Shown here one piece after another: positions 23,717 to 36,100 of a DNA stretch of 64,000 bases. The notes beneath the pieces are model-generated. The model saw only the letters and a program-made list of their open reading frames with translations. It ran no database searches and had not been told where the DNA came from. Each line of letters begins with the position of its first letter. Within the stretch, counting starts at the first letter, position 1. Source of the DNA: Tetracladium setigerum (taxonomy: Eukaryota; Ascomycota; Leotiomycetes; Helotiales); the NCBI GenBank assembly GCA_031472005.1, contig PZJY01000006.1, positions 868,001 through 932,000 of the forward strand. The letters run 5' to 3'. Position numbers and translations under genes: made by a program.

Positions 23717-25704
23717 TCAAGTACGCTTGTAAAGACTCAATCTGTCCCCATTACCACAGAACTGCGTTCCATCTCCGGAACACACCTTACTACAGTCTGT
23801 CGTCGCCACCTTCGTCGAACCAGCAGCAAGTCCATTACCACAGAAACACTCCGTTCCAAACTCTGCACCAAAATAGGTATAACTAGCACAGAACGCCGCA
23901 CAAGTCTCCAAAGTCATCGTATCGCTGCGCAACAATGGACCGCTCAACGTCCTCAAAGCCACAGTATCAGTCACACACCCATCAAAGCTATACGCACCAA
24001 CGGTGGTATCTTGAGTAGGGCCTGAAAAGGCGGGATTTTGATAGAGCGAGAGACGACGCGATCCACCGCACTTTTGAGCGGCGTTGCCGGCGCAGGCATA
24101 GGAGCAGTCGGCGGCTGGGGCGGCGGCAGAGCCCGCGGCGAGGACATTGTCGCAGAAACATTCTTCACCCCATTGTGTGCCGAAGTAGGCGTATGCTGTG
24201 CAGATTCCAGCGCACTTCTCGAGGGTCATGTCAGCTGCTCGGGCGTAGGCGGAGAGAGTGCGTCCCGTGGGTGGTTCGGCCCAGCAGGATACGTAGTTGA
24301 ATTTTCCGACTGGTGGGAGACTTCCTGTTGGAGTGGAAGGAGTGGGTCCTGCAGATGTCGTTGTCGTTGTGGTTGTCGTGGTGGTGGTGGTGGTGGTGGT
24401 GGTGGTGGTAGAGGTAGTCGTAGCAGTAGTAGTAACAGTTGTAAGAGTCGTGCCCGTCGTCGTCGTAGATGAAGTTACAGGAGGAGCTGTTGTCGTCGAC
24501 GATGTAGTAGTAGTAGTAGTAGTCACAGGAGGAGCAGATGTAGTGGTGCCACTTGTATCCCTCTTCTTGTACAAAGATAGACGTCTTCCTCCACCACAGA
24601 TTTGGAGGGGATCTCCCCCACAAGTATCAGCACATTGTGCAGCTGGGGCCTCAGCAGATCCAGGTGCAAGGGCTGCTCCACAGAAACACTCAGTATGCCA
24701 TTGTGTACCGAAGTAAGTGCTTCCAGCACAGAGAGTAGCACATCTCTGGTTGGTCATACCGGCCTCTGCGAAACCAGTTGGAAGCGTGCGGCCACCGTCT
24801 GGCTCGGCCCAGCAGGAGACATAGTCATAATCAGGGATTGTGGGAGGTGTAGGGACAGGTCTAGTGGTTGTTGTTGCCGTTGCAGTTGGGGCTTGGCCAT
24901 TACGGAAGATGACTAGGTTGACTGGCATGAACTCGTCGTTGAGGACTGTGTAAGAATTGATGTTAATCTTTTGAAGTTTTCATCCATTTGAGAAAATTGG
25001 ACAGAATTGTGACGGGAGGGAAAAGAGTCAGCTTACGAGGATTGTTGGGAGGAGAATATCTCATTTCCAATGATCCCAGCACATCTCGAATTCCAAGTTG
25101 TCCTCCAAGCACAGGTGGATCGAGCTGACGAGATACGAGTTGCAAGATGATTTGGAGCTCGTCCGTGTCGGGATCACCTATAGTTTGCGGAGACGATGTT
25201 AGCTTGCCATTTTGAAGAATGAATGAAGTTCTTCCGGGAAGTCATGTCCAGGAAGAATAATCACTTACAAGCGTATATTGGCTGGAAGAGAGCGGTTGCA
25301 TGGAATTCTCTTTCGGTCATGAACATCTTTGTTGTGTCATCTTTATCGTCATACTATAACGAATTGTCAGCAAATTATTTTCTCGCCAACCATTGGCAGT
25401 AAAGAGTCATTACCTCAAGATCAATGACAGCATGGATGTTACGGGTATTGAGTCTGCCGTTTACCATAAACAGCGAATCACCAGTGATGACACCTTCTGG
25501 GCGCAGAACCAAATGTTCATCATCACCATTGGCCCTGAAGTTCATGATTTTGTTATGCACCCTCGGAATGGAAGGATTTTGCATGACAAGACTAAATCCT
25601 CCCTCGAGGGTAGTTGGAAGAGGTTCGGTGGGGATTTCGCAAGCAAGCGAGCTTCCCACAGCTCCAAGGACGGCCAACAGACGAGTAGCAAACTGACGAG
25701 ACAT
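23717..25704 (-). CDS. Secreted protein with three WSC domains
   Basis: Four exons: 25704-25414, 25353-25269, 25177-25037 and 24945-23717. Phases close to 581 residues. A signal peptide (MSRQFATRLLAVLGAVGSSL) precedes an N-terminal region of about 190 residues of unknown fold (LVMQNPSIPRVHNKIMNFRA). Three WSC domains follow, each with the CFCG or CFCD core (WHTECFCGAALAPGS, WGEECFCDNVLAAGS, FGTECFCGNGLAAGS) and a final CGG/CGN...RLSLY. Long Thr-rich linkers, probably O-mannosylated, separate the first two. WSC domains bind polysaccharide and occur in wall sensors and in fungal secreted proteins. There is no C-terminal membrane helix, so it is likely secreted rather than a Wsc sensor. Frame intact. 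Confidence 0.85.
24378..24409 (+). repeat. GTG/ACC trinucleotide microsatellite in coding sequence
   Basis: A run of about ten GTG units. On the minus strand it codes the Thr tract between WSC domains 1 and 2. Nearby GTA-type repeats (about 24505-24522) code more Thr. Slippage here would change linker length without breaking the frame. Confidence 0.85.
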
Positions 25705-27862
25705 CTTGTATAAAATGTGTTGCAGGTAGCTAGTAGTAGAAGGTGGATTGGGAAGTCCATGGAGGAGCTCGTTTACTTATACTCAGCACCGAGCTACCCT
25801 GTTCATCATCAGGCTGCAATTTTTTTTAAAAATTCCTAGCTCGGAGAATGTTAAGCTGCAAGCTGCCGTCCCTCGTCCCTCAACAATGCATGGATACCGC
25901 TCGCATGCCAATACAATAGTTATGCGCCATCTGGTGCACCCCTACGGTTCTGGGCACTGTATGTACTCGGTACAACCTTCAATTGCGGCGTTGGGGAATG
26001 TCACACGGGTTCTGAGGTTCTGACCAGTGGCGTACGCGTGCTGAAGAAATAATAAACAAATGTACCTGTGAGGCGGTGAGATTTACTCGCGGACATGCTT
26101 CCTCCCTGTAGTGGAGTATTGAAGAACAAGGAATTACTGAGAGCTGAGCTCTGACCAGTAGCTAGAGGTAGGGGTCTGATTTGCTGGTATATTTTATTGA
26201 GTATGTGCCAGTTAAGCTTATGTTCAGGGGATCGCCTTTGTGCTTCGCACACGTTCACATCGATTCGTTGTGCCGTCCTATCTCTCGTAAAGCCGCATAC
26301 GCCACATCAGCAAGGTACTTAGCCGGGATGGTTGGGGACCTGAACGACACTGAATCGAGGCACACCTTTCCCGGGTATTTAATTGCTCATTCCATTTGGA
26401 TGTCCTTGCATACCAAGCCCAAGGTAATGCCCGGACCATATACTACGGAGCAAATACCCCAGATCTCCCTTCCCGCTGGAAGCTTCTTGTTAATAACGTT
26501 TTTGGTGGAAATATCAGGATCTGAAGGAGTGAACTTGTATGTCCGAAGCTAGGCGGATCCAAGAGATTCCAAACCAAAAATTGACGCCAAAAGGCGTGTT
26601 CTGAGGGAGATTTCAGGTAAAGATTACAACAGAAGAACAACAGTGTTGAGAAAAGATAAGAAAACTAGGATTGAAGCAGACTGAGCACCACCCAGTCGCC
26701 TCATCATGCAAGTGTCCATGTAGCATTGATTGGGTTCTCAGTGCGACCTGAGAAAAAGCTAGCCTCGGCGTAAACAGACCCGCCGCCGAGGACTTCATGG
26801 GTATGTGCAACTCATTCATCAAGAATGATCAGGCAAAAACGAGAAAGCTGATGGCAAACAAAGAGTTCCATGACAGGCGTGAAAAAGAAATTCCCCGTAT
26901 TGGATTCCAATGCCTGATGTAAATGAACACCCCCCTTGCTTTGAGTCGGGAGGAGCGGATACGCGTGGAGGCATGCTCGCAAAGCTATTCACACCTTGGA
27001 GAGATTGTTGAAATTTCAGCTGACTGGGACCCCACGTCCACTCTTGCATGCGCTGGCATCTTTTGAGGTTTTTACGAGGCCTTTTGGGAAGAGAAAAGAG
27101 AGGAACTGTCAGACGGAGATGCAAGTACTCGGCATGGTCGTCCCCTCGAACTTGGCAGTCTAGCTACTTCACCTGAAAGAGGCGTTCCGCGTCCACTGTC
27201 CACTAAAATTAAGCGAGAAAGGGGTCTTCTGTCCGGATGCGCGGTTTGAACTTAACACGGAGGTACAGAGACCAAAAGAAGATTCTAGAGACCGGAGAGA
27301 GGTATACAACAAACTGATACACATAGTGTGATAAGATTCTGTTTCCATTTCTGTGTAGAAGCAAACAAACTAATATCATATTTACGTATATGAAGCCGTG
27401 AGATTGGATGTTTACGTATCACGCTCGGTACGAGTAGTCGTACGAGTAAGGTAATTTTACCCCGCGCCCCCGCTCTTTCTATTTTGGGGGCTGAATTAGT
27501 GTGGGGCCACCTTGTTGAGTCTTTCTTAACGACGCGCCGATCTTCATCATGTCTTCGTATTCATTACCAACATCACCAAGTGAATATATTCATCGATCAT
27601 CTCAACATCCTTCAACTTTATATCTCTAGTCCCAGTGGTACTCGAGAGACAAGAAGTTTTTGTATCCATGAAAAGGACAAGAATGGCTAAATATCGCGGA
27701 TAATTGAAAGGGTTTTTTCATTTCTAGGCTTCACAAATTAATTAATGACGAGTGATCACCAGACCCCGTCAAACCCTCTCTCTTAACTCTATGTCTTGAG
27801 CATCGAATTGCCTCTTTCCTTCTCTTCTTCAACTCACAAACTCGTGATATCTATACAAAACA
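25705..27862. other. Intergenic, 2.1 kb, no gene recognised
   Basis: Lies between the divergent WSC and UstYa-like genes. Short frames occur on both strands, none convincing. At 27431-27451 a 9-mer, GTACGAGTA, is repeated after a 3-base gap. The region is long for this window, and a small precursor-peptide gene cannot be ruled out, but I see no repeated peptide motif. Confidence 0.4.
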
Positions 27863-28963
27863 ATGCTGCCACAATCCATGATCAAGAAATCTCAAAGAGG
27901 GACGTATCAGCCTGTGCAGGATTTGGATGATGATCACCATCACACCACTGGCCATGCCAGCCGAGACGAGCTGACGAATGGGCACAACAACATTCAACGA
28001 CCCAACTTTCTTTGGCTTTATTTGACACTCTCTGCTTTCTCTGGGTTTGTGATTGCTATCGCGATGGTGAATTTATTTCCTGGCAATTTGGTGCCAGAGT
28101 ACGGAAACTCGAAGTTGGAAAATTTGTTGAAGAGTACGCTCAATTCCATGGGATTGGAGGATGACTGGATGAAGAAGGATATCTAATAACGGACACAGTG
28201 CCGAAGGAAACGGTAGTTTTCTCGCCGGTGGAAATGTTTCATGATGCTCCAACCGAAGAATCAGATGCTGCTTGGGAATCTTTTCTGGGTCGTGAGTTCA
28301 CCCCTCTCATCATCCTGCTTAATAGGTGGTTGTTGGAACCATTGATTGACAATAAATATCAGCTTCCATCGGATTGATATCATTAAATAACTCCAAAGAA
28401 TATGATCTCCCAACAGGGTCAGACGGGCACGTCTACCAACTTAGTGTGGTCCATCAAATCCAATGCCTGGTATGGCATCCCTCTCAGACCCAGCCAATTT
28501 CATCTGTTGAAATCGCTCCTTAACTAATTCTCTCTACACCTACCCAGTACCTAATCCGCAAAGTCTACTGGGGCCAAAACAAAGGAATCTTTAATGTCAC
28601 TGCCACACCACCAAGTCCATTCATCGAACATACAAACCACTGTTTCGATTATCTGTTGCAGGGTATTCGATGTGCGGCTGACATGTCGCTTGAGTCGACG
28701 ACGGATGCGAGTGGGAATTTTGTGGGATGGAATGTAAAGCATACTTGTTCGAAATGGGTGAGTTTTTTCTTCCTGAACATTTGGTGAGAGAAGAAGAGAA
28801 AAGGGTGCGAAGAGGGTTTGGGGGAGAGGGATATAGACGAGGACTAATGAATGACGGACAGGACACTGTAATGGGGTTTATGAAGAAATATAAATTTGAC
28901 GAGGCTGAGAAGGCGATGGATCACCATCATCATGACGACGATGAGGAGGAAGATGGTCATTAA
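27863..28963 (+). CDS. UstYa-like (DUF3328) membrane oxidase-family protein
   Basis: Five exons: 27863-28133, 28199-28291, 28363-28469, 28548-28757 and 28862-28963. Phases close to 260 residues. A single N-terminal transmembrane helix (NFLWLYLTLSAFSGFVIAIA) is followed by the family layout: PKETVVFSPVEMF, SDAAWESFLG, then two metal-site motifs. The second is canonical (HTNHCFDYLLQGIRC, an HxxHC). The first reads VVHQIQCL, so Gln replaces the usual second His. UstYa-type proteins are copper-dependent oxidases or cyclases in fungal secondary metabolism. No core synthase or precursor gene is next to it, though an MFS exporter lies 5 kb away. The C-terminal tail is His/Asp-rich (DHHHHDDDEEEDGH), unusual for the family and possibly metal-binding. 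Confidence 0.8.
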
Positions 28964-29899
28964 ATTGTTGAATTGTCTGGAAATGGAAGGAACAAAGGTA
29001 TGACAAATGTGCGGGCTTCAAAAGGAGTTCCGGCATGTTCTGAGTTTTCGCTTCCACAATCAAAACTCGGTCAACAGACCTAATTTACACTCATCTATGT
29101 CTATCGATATATGCAGATTGACGGCTTTGAGAGGACCAGTCTGAAAATTGGCGATACAGTTGAACGTCTTGGTTCTTCTCTCCATCTTGGGCAAGGACAA
29201 CTTGACAAGGAATCCCACTTCCAAATACTTTCGGCCGGCTAATTCCTTTTCCCTCTCCGATATCTGGATATAGTAAGTTAAGTCCGAGAACCAGATGTGT
29301 ATAGCTAGGTTTATGGTATGACAGGTATCCAAGAATCCCGTTAGCAACCACATCTTGTGTCCACCAAAAGCGAATGGAATAATCAAATCCGACACTATTC
29401 AGTCAGCAGGCCACCTTCCAAATTTTCGATTTTATCAATTTGTGTCAACCAAAACGCTCAAGCAAATCTCCAAACCCGACGCTAGGAATGTCCGGTTTAT
29501 AACCTCCAAATGAAAATTTTGGCGGAAAAGAATTTCGGCTCCGGCTGCCTTTGCAAATGCAAGATTCCATTACACAAAATGTACACAAAGTACGTTGTAC
29601 GCTTAGATGAGACGAGATCTGTGGAACCTTCCCCTCCTGTTGGCTTTTTCGAAGGATATGACAATCAACATAAAACGCCTGTTGCAGCTACTTAAAAGTC
29701 GTTTTTGATTCTTTAACTCAATTGTAGAAACATCTCGACAGTGCATTATCTGTTACGTTAATCTTTGAAAATCTCCAGTTTCCTTGTCAAAAGTACGATC
29801 AACTAATTAGTACTCTACTTTCCATACCATCGAATCCAGCATCAAACGATTCACAAATCCACAAACCCACCCACTCACCCCAGCCAAAAAGACTTCACA
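28964..29899. other. Intergenic with a possible gene remnant on the minus strand
   Basis: Minus-strand bases 29397-29091 read about 100 codons of protein-like sequence (RFWWTQDVVANGILGYLSYH, THLVLGLNLLYPDIGEG) ending in a stop. It has a stop shortly upstream and no start Met. I do not recognise it; it may be the tail of a lost gene. The remainder is the promoter of the CAP protein gene. Confidence 0.4.
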
Positions 29900-30860
29900 A
29901 TGCATTTCACCTACAGCACCAACCTCGTCAGCAACCTCCTCCTTCTCCTTCTCAGCACGCTCATCTCAGCCATCCCCCACAATATCACCTCATCCCCAGA
30001 CTCAACCCCAGACCCCTCTTTTGATCTTCTCCTCTCCCCCCGACAAGCCAACACACCCTCCCTAACCAACGACGCCGAATTCCGCCGCACCATGCTCGCA
30101 AGTCACAATTTCTATCGATTCCAACACGGCGCTAACCCCGTTGTCTGGAATGAGCAACGAGCTCAAGCTAGCGTGCAACACTCTCGGACGTGTGTTTGGA
30201 GACATTCTGGTGTTAGGGGTGCTGGTGAGAATAGTATGTGATTTTGAATTTTAACATTTCTCACTCCAATATTGAGCCCATTTGTTAAACATCTCTATGG
30301 TATTTTTAATTATGTATGGATTGCTAATGTTGTGTCCTGAATTAGTTGCTTATGGATTTCCGGATGTTGGGGGAGTTGTTAATGCTTGGGGAGAGGAGCG
30401 CTTAAAATATGATTGGTTTCGTCCGGGCTTTTCAACGCTGGTCGGTCATGTTCGTGATATCTTCCCTAATCTGTCATACACAGCAATCATTTGAAATTTA
30501 ATACCATTACTAATCAGAACCAGTTCACCGCCATGGTTTGGAAAGGCACGACCTCAGTTGGCTGTGGACGAACTCTTTGCCGTCAGTATCAATGGCCATT
30601 CCCCCGGATCGTGAGAATATCCCGCTGACCTGTAGATAGAGAATGGCCTGCGTTGGTTCGTCGTTTGTCAATAGTGAGTCATCATTTTCTTATTTACACT
30701 TTGAATCCTTTGACCTTGATCTCCTGTCATCTAGAGAATATCTTCGGTGCTAATTTGCTCCAGTGCTCCACCGGGAAATATCCTTGGGATAGCCAGCTTC
30801 ATCACCAATATCGGAAGACAAATTAGTGGAAGACCTACTGATAGATGGAATGGTGTTTGA
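29900..30860 (+). CDS. CAP/PR-1-like secreted protein
   Basis: Five exons: 29900-30233, 30346-30440, 30518-30581, 30640-30673 and 30764-30860. Phases close to 207 residues. A signal peptide (LLLLLLSTLISAIP) is followed by a short pro-region and the CAP domain: ASHNFYRFQHGANPVVWNE, GENIAYGFPDVGGVVNAWG, FTAMVWKGTTSVGCG, then NGLRWFVVCQY and PPGNILG. CAP (SCP/PR-1) proteins bind sterols and fatty acids; fungal Pry-type members export them and some act at the host interface. One exon is only 34 nt. The model was fixed by the conserved CAP signatures at each junction; the 30440/30518 junction is the least certain. No frame breaks. Confidence 0.8.
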
Positions 30861-31193
30861 CTTAATCATTGACGGTAAAGATAGTTCATGCAAAGTTATG
30901 CTTTAGTTATTTGTTGTCGCTGTGATTGGGGTTGTCAAAAACAGATGGGTTCAAGGTTAACCATTTTGGCGAGTGGATGCGTGGATTTGGAGGTTTACTT
31001 TGCTCTCAACAGCTCTCAACAGCTCTCAGATTACTCCATTTATAAGATAAAGTTCTCAAGTCTTTCTTTAAGAATTGTGACAGCGTTGAACAGGACTAAT
31101 TTTAAGCGGAGATCCATATCTTTCCACTCCTTACCCCAAACGACCACCGACCTACCATCCCCACACAATCAACATCTTTTCCCTTTCCAATAC
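30861..31193. other. Intergenic, convergent 3' ends
   Basis: 330 bases between the CAP gene and the PEP-mutase-like gene. No gene seen. Confidence 0.55.
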
Positions 31194-32030
31194 TCATCGC
31201 GCACTCTCCAACACATTTCTCATCTCCTTCTCTATCGCCGCCTGCCCAGCCCTCCAAACCCCAGGCCCCATACTAATCCTCGCAACCCCCAACTCCCCAA
31301 TCTCCTTCACACTCGCCCACCCCTCCAAATTCCTATAAATCACCGCCACTCTCCCCTCCAATTCCCTCACCAGCACCCTAACCTCCTCATCCCTCAACCC
31401 CATCTTCCCCTTCCCCGCCCTATCACTCCCCCACACAAACACCGTCGTAGCACCAGCATCCAAATACACCTTCCCCCTCTCCACAGCCTCCTCAATCGTC
31501 CCGCCCATCTTCACAACATCCGTCCTCGCATTAACCACGAAGCCCTTCACGCCCAACTTCGCCGCCGTTTCAATAACGACCTTGATCCTCTCCGCTTGCT
31601 TGACAGCTGAGATTAATTTCCCCTCCTCTCCTATAGTATCTCTCACGGCATCTTCAAGATTAATCCCAACAACACCTAATTTTACAATCGCCTCCACCGC
31701 TTCAACGAGACGGTCGCCATATCCATCTTGGAGATCTACAGATAACGGGATGGTTTCAGCTGCGTTACGGCGTTGATCGGAGAGAAGGATGTGACGGATT
31801 CGCGTGATGGCGGAGAGATTGTCTTCGAGTGTGAGAGAGTCATCGTCGAGGCCGAGACTGGCTGATATGGCGAATGAGGCTGTGGCGAGGGCGACTGTGG
31901 ATGGGAGACTGAGCGCTGTAAGTGTGGATGGGGCGTCCCAGATGTTGGTTAGGAGGAGTGGGTGGGAGGGCCGGTGGAGGGAGGTGAAGTGCGCTGCGAG
32001 GGTTGTGGAGGTGGTGGGGTTGAATGTCAT
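31194..32030 (-). CDS. PEP mutase / isocitrate lyase superfamily enzyme
   Basis: A single exon of 278 residues, the usual length for the small ICL/PEPM enzymes. Typical segments are present: LLLTNIWDAPSTLTALSLPS near the start, SVDLQDGYGDR with the Mg-binding Asp region, GVVGINLEDAVRD, VNARTDV, and GVARISMGPGVW near the end. Relatives include phosphonopyruvate hydrolase, oxaloacetase-like and carboxyphosphonoenolpyruvate mutase-like proteins that form or break C-C or P-C bonds next to a carboxylate. The substrate here cannot be chosen from sequence. There is no targeting signal, so it is probably cytosolic. GC-rich codon use compared with its neighbours is the only oddity. Confidence 0.85.
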   Translation of the reverse strand: MTFNPTTSTTLAAHFTSLHRPSHPLLLTNIWDAPSTLTALSLPSTVALATASFAISASLGLDDDSLTLEDNLSAITRIRHILLSDQRRNAAETIPLSVDLQDGYGDRLVEAVEAIVKLGVVGINLEDAVRDTIGEEGKLISAVKQAERIKVVIETAAKLGVKGFVVNARTDVVKMGGTIEEAVERGKVYLDAGATTVFVWGSDRAGKGKMGLRDEEVRVLVRELEGRVAVIYRNLEGWASVKEIGELGVARISMGPGVWRAGQAAIEKEMRNVLESAR

Positions 32031-33113
32031 TTTTGAGGTTTGTGAAGATATAATCTGTATTGCTGAAAGGTGGGGTTAGTGAGTTGGGGATGGATGGATA
32101 TTTTAGGTGGAAGGAGGAATCTTTTGCTTTTCTGGGTGTGTTGTATGTGTGCGGGTGTATTCTTGAGAGAAATATCAGAGGAAAAGTTTGAATGTTTAAG
32201 AAAAGTGGTTGAGGAGATCTATATATGCCTCCTCCCATCCGCTTCCCCCGCACTTCCCACCAATTGTCCCATCGCCGAATTATCTTACACCATCCCGGCA
32301 CGTCCATTCAAGCAATCATTATTCCCTTACTTATATCTATAATTCTTTCTTGGATTACATCCCCCAAAATTCATAATAATCAAGCCGAATCAATCTCAAA
32401 AAGATCCCTTGCGTCCTGAATTTTGACTTTTTCGGCTCGGTCAAATCGGCAAACATCTTACAATAACGCAACCCCTCTCAGCATTCAAAGAAAGTATAGA
32501 ACCAATAAATATAGGTAAGGGCCAAAAGATTCTCACTCCACCGACTCTCATGTAAGTAAGAAAAGAGAAAGAGGAAATTGCTTATTCTTTTCCCTCACGG
32601 CGGAATTTCTCTTTTGTGAAATAAGACTCTTCGTCGTGCAGGATGGGAGTCACTCAACTTCAATACTCTTTACAGTAGCCAATCATGAGGTTAGAAAAAG
32701 AGGGGCTTTGCTGTAGAATTGGCGAATCAGAAATGGGTCCCCGAGTACACTTACCTAACGTTTTCTGTTTTAATTCAAAGTCTACCTGCTTATGCCCTTT
32801 TGCAAATGACATCCGATGTAGGACGTTGAGGTGTTCGCACCAATCAGTGAAGGCTACGGAGCATGTGGACTCTCAGTCCCATATTTACAAATGATTTTCC
32901 TAGCCATCATCCATCATCACTTTCTATGTTTGCACTTTCAACTCTTTGAAACTTGTGGTATTTAATACTTGATCGAATTCAACATACGAACAGAGAAGCA
33001 CACAACTCCCGTCCCGACTTCTCTCATAATTTCCAATTTTCATACCTCCATAAAACGAACGCCTGCCTAATCCCAGCATCCATCTACCCACACGTCAAAC
33101 TAGCCTAAGCTAC
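32031..33113. other. Intergenic, 1.1 kb
   Basis: Promoter side of the PEP-mutase-like gene and 3' flank of xanthine dehydrogenase. AT-rich patches and short frames only. No gene seen. Confidence 0.55.
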
Positions 33114-36100
33114 CTAAATCGCAATAAAAAAGCTCTTCTCCCCCTCCCCAGGCAGCACAATCGACCTCTTAATAATCGGATCCACACAACTCGTCCTAAT
33201 CCTCTCGGGGGTCGCCGGACTTTCTAACACCAACAGCCCATCACCCTTCTTATCACTTCCCACCGTCGCTTGCACACCATACATCTTCCTGGCCGCCTTC
33301 AGCGCATCTCGAATGGCAAAGAACACCACCGCGCCCATGAAGAGCGGCGGCTCACCCACACCCCTGCTGCGCTGAATGGTGCGCAGGTTCTCCCATTCGA
33401 CGTCTTTGAGCATGGAGACGTTAAATTCTTGCGGGATGTCGCGGAAGCCGGGGATCTTGTAAGCGCCTGGTCCACGCGTGGCGAGTTGGCCGGCCATGGG
33501 ACCTGAGCGGAACCAGAGCGATTCTTCGGTTGTGAAGAGACCTACGCCTTGGACGAAGGCGCCTTCGATTTGGCCGTAATCTACGGAGGGGTTGATGGAG
33601 CGACCGATATCCATTTTGATATCTGCGCGTAGACACGTCCAGTCACCCGTGAGTGTGTCCAATTCGATTTCCGACATGGCAACACCCTGGGTGAAGTAGA
33701 AGAACATTTGACCGGTATTGGGTCCCCATACGTAGCCAATTTCTGGGGTTTTGTAGTGTCCGTTTGCTGAGAGGTTGACGCGGTCGAAGTAGGCTGCATG
33801 CGCAAGTTGTTTCATTGTGGCGTCAGGGCCGAACTTTTCGCGGTAAGGTTTAAGGCGCTCGTTGATTTGTTCGCAAGCGTTGAAGATAGCATAGCCATTT
33901 AGATCGGAGGAAGCGGAGGCGGCTGTTGCGGAGGTGTTGGCTGCTGTGTTGGTCGCCGTTTCCGAGATGAAGACGTCTGAAAGGGGGACTTTGAGAGCTT
34001 CGGCTGCTATCATCATCATTTTAGTGTGAAGACCTTGACCCATTTCAGTTCCGCCGTGAGCGACGAGGACGGAGCCGTCATGAGCGTAGATGTGGACCAA
34101 AGCAGAAGCTTGGTTGAGGAACTAGATTTTGTTATTAGACATTTTATCATTTTTGAAATAGGAAGTACTTACAATCGCTGTGAAGGAAATACCAAATTTT
34201 GTAGGAACTATCGACAGACCCCTCTTCTTCCACTTATGCTCTGCGTTGAACTTGGTAACCGCCTGTCGACGCTCAACATAATTGGACTCCTCCATTACCT
34301 GCTTGTACATGAGCGGCACGTGCCAATCCTTTAGCTTCTGATTGAAATGTGTCTCATCATCAGGTTGGTAGAAATTGATCTCGCGCAGTTTCTCAACAGG
34401 AATATCTAAGCGATCAGCAATCTCTTCCATGTAGGATTCCGAGATGAAGATCCCTTGAGGTCCACCGAAACCCCGGAAGGCGGTGTTGCTCATTGTGTTA
34501 GTTTTGGCAAGGCGACCTCGAACGTGAACGTTAGGAATGTTGTAGCAACCGTCGACGTGAGAGAGTGCTCTATCACAGACGGAACCACTGAGATCCTGAG
34601 TCCAACCGGCATTGCAGAAAATATCTGCATCCAAAGCTTGGATTCTGCCGTCTTTATTGACGGCGACCTTCCATCGTCCAAGGAATGGATGACGTTGACC
34701 ACTTGTGATCATGTCTTCGTCTCTGTTCAACATACAGCGGACAGGACGCCCGGTTTTCTTTGCGGCAAGCGCACAAATTCCAGTCAACCTACGCAAAACT
34801 CGTCAGCAAGTAATTCCACAACACACTTCCACCAGTATAGCCACTGAGCGGCCATTTGACTTTTAAAATTCCCAAAGAAATAACAAACTTACTGAACAGA
34901 TCTAGTTTCCTTACCACCAAATCCACCCCCAAGCCTCTTGACCTTACAAACAACCTTATTCGCAGCCACATCACAAACCTGCGCTACATACGTCTGTGTT
35001 TCTGTCGGATTCTGCGTGCTAGCATAAACCTCCATCTCGCCATCCTCCGGCTTTGGAATAACAACCGAGGCGTTCGTCTCCAGGTAAAAATGCTCTTGAC
35101 CACCCATCCTCGTCACACCAGTAAACACATGATCGGCAGTATCAAAGGCTGAATCAGTGTCGCCTCTCTTGATATAGCGGAAGTGATTATAGAAACTGTC
35201 TTTCTCGATGGCTTCCTCGATGGTAAAGATGGCTGGAAGTTCTTCATACTCAACTTTTACTGCACGGGCTGCTGCTTCGGCATTGGCTGCTGAGTTGGCG
35301 AGGATCATACCAATGGGTTGACCAGCTGTGAAGACTTCTGAGACAGCGAGGAAGACTTCATCGCAGACTGGTGCTCCGAACCAATTTGCTTCTGGGGATG
35401 GCATATCGGTGTGGTCCACATAATCCACAACACCTGGGAAGTCCATCGCTGCCGAGTTGTCAACCGATAATATCTTCGCATGGGCCTTTGTAGAGAGCAC
35501 CAAACAGCCGTAGAGCTCATTCTTGTGCACAGGGATGTCATCTGTGTACTGTGCTTCGCCGGTACTTTGCTTTAGGGCTGCAACGTGGGGTTCGGCTTTT
35601 CCAAGGATGTTCTGTTGGTATGCAATTGTTGATTGCTTGTCCTCCGTACCCTTTGATATCATTCTTTCAATTTCCTCGATGACTTCCTCGTCAACTTCAG
35701 TATCTTTAACCTCGAGCTTTGAGAGGACGTCATGGTAAAATCTGTAGAAGAAACCAAGGGCTAGAGATTTTCGGTAAGTTGCCATACCACCTGGGACGTT
35801 GAATTTCAGAGCGAAATCTCGTTCTAGAGCATTCATGGTTCCCTCCAGAGTTGCAGGATTCGTGATCTTCTTGCCAACTAAGAAAGCACCTGCCTCCTTG
35901 GCCGCAATCGTGGTTGGTGCCATTCCTCCGTAGACTAGATCGGCGCTTTCAACAACATGCGAGTCATCGAGAGATATCCGGAGTGCTGCGTTGACAATGG
36001 CAATATCATCATCCTTCCTCTTAGCCTGTTTATAAGCCTGGAAGAATTCTCCCTTCTCGCTTGTGACTGGAATCCGAATGCTTGCAATGATAGCATTGGG

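Noticed and set aside
24297..24716. Plus-strand frame with a long poly-valine tract
   Set aside because: It is the antisense of the Thr repeats in the triple-WSC gene; the tract is simply GTG repeats read in the other direction.
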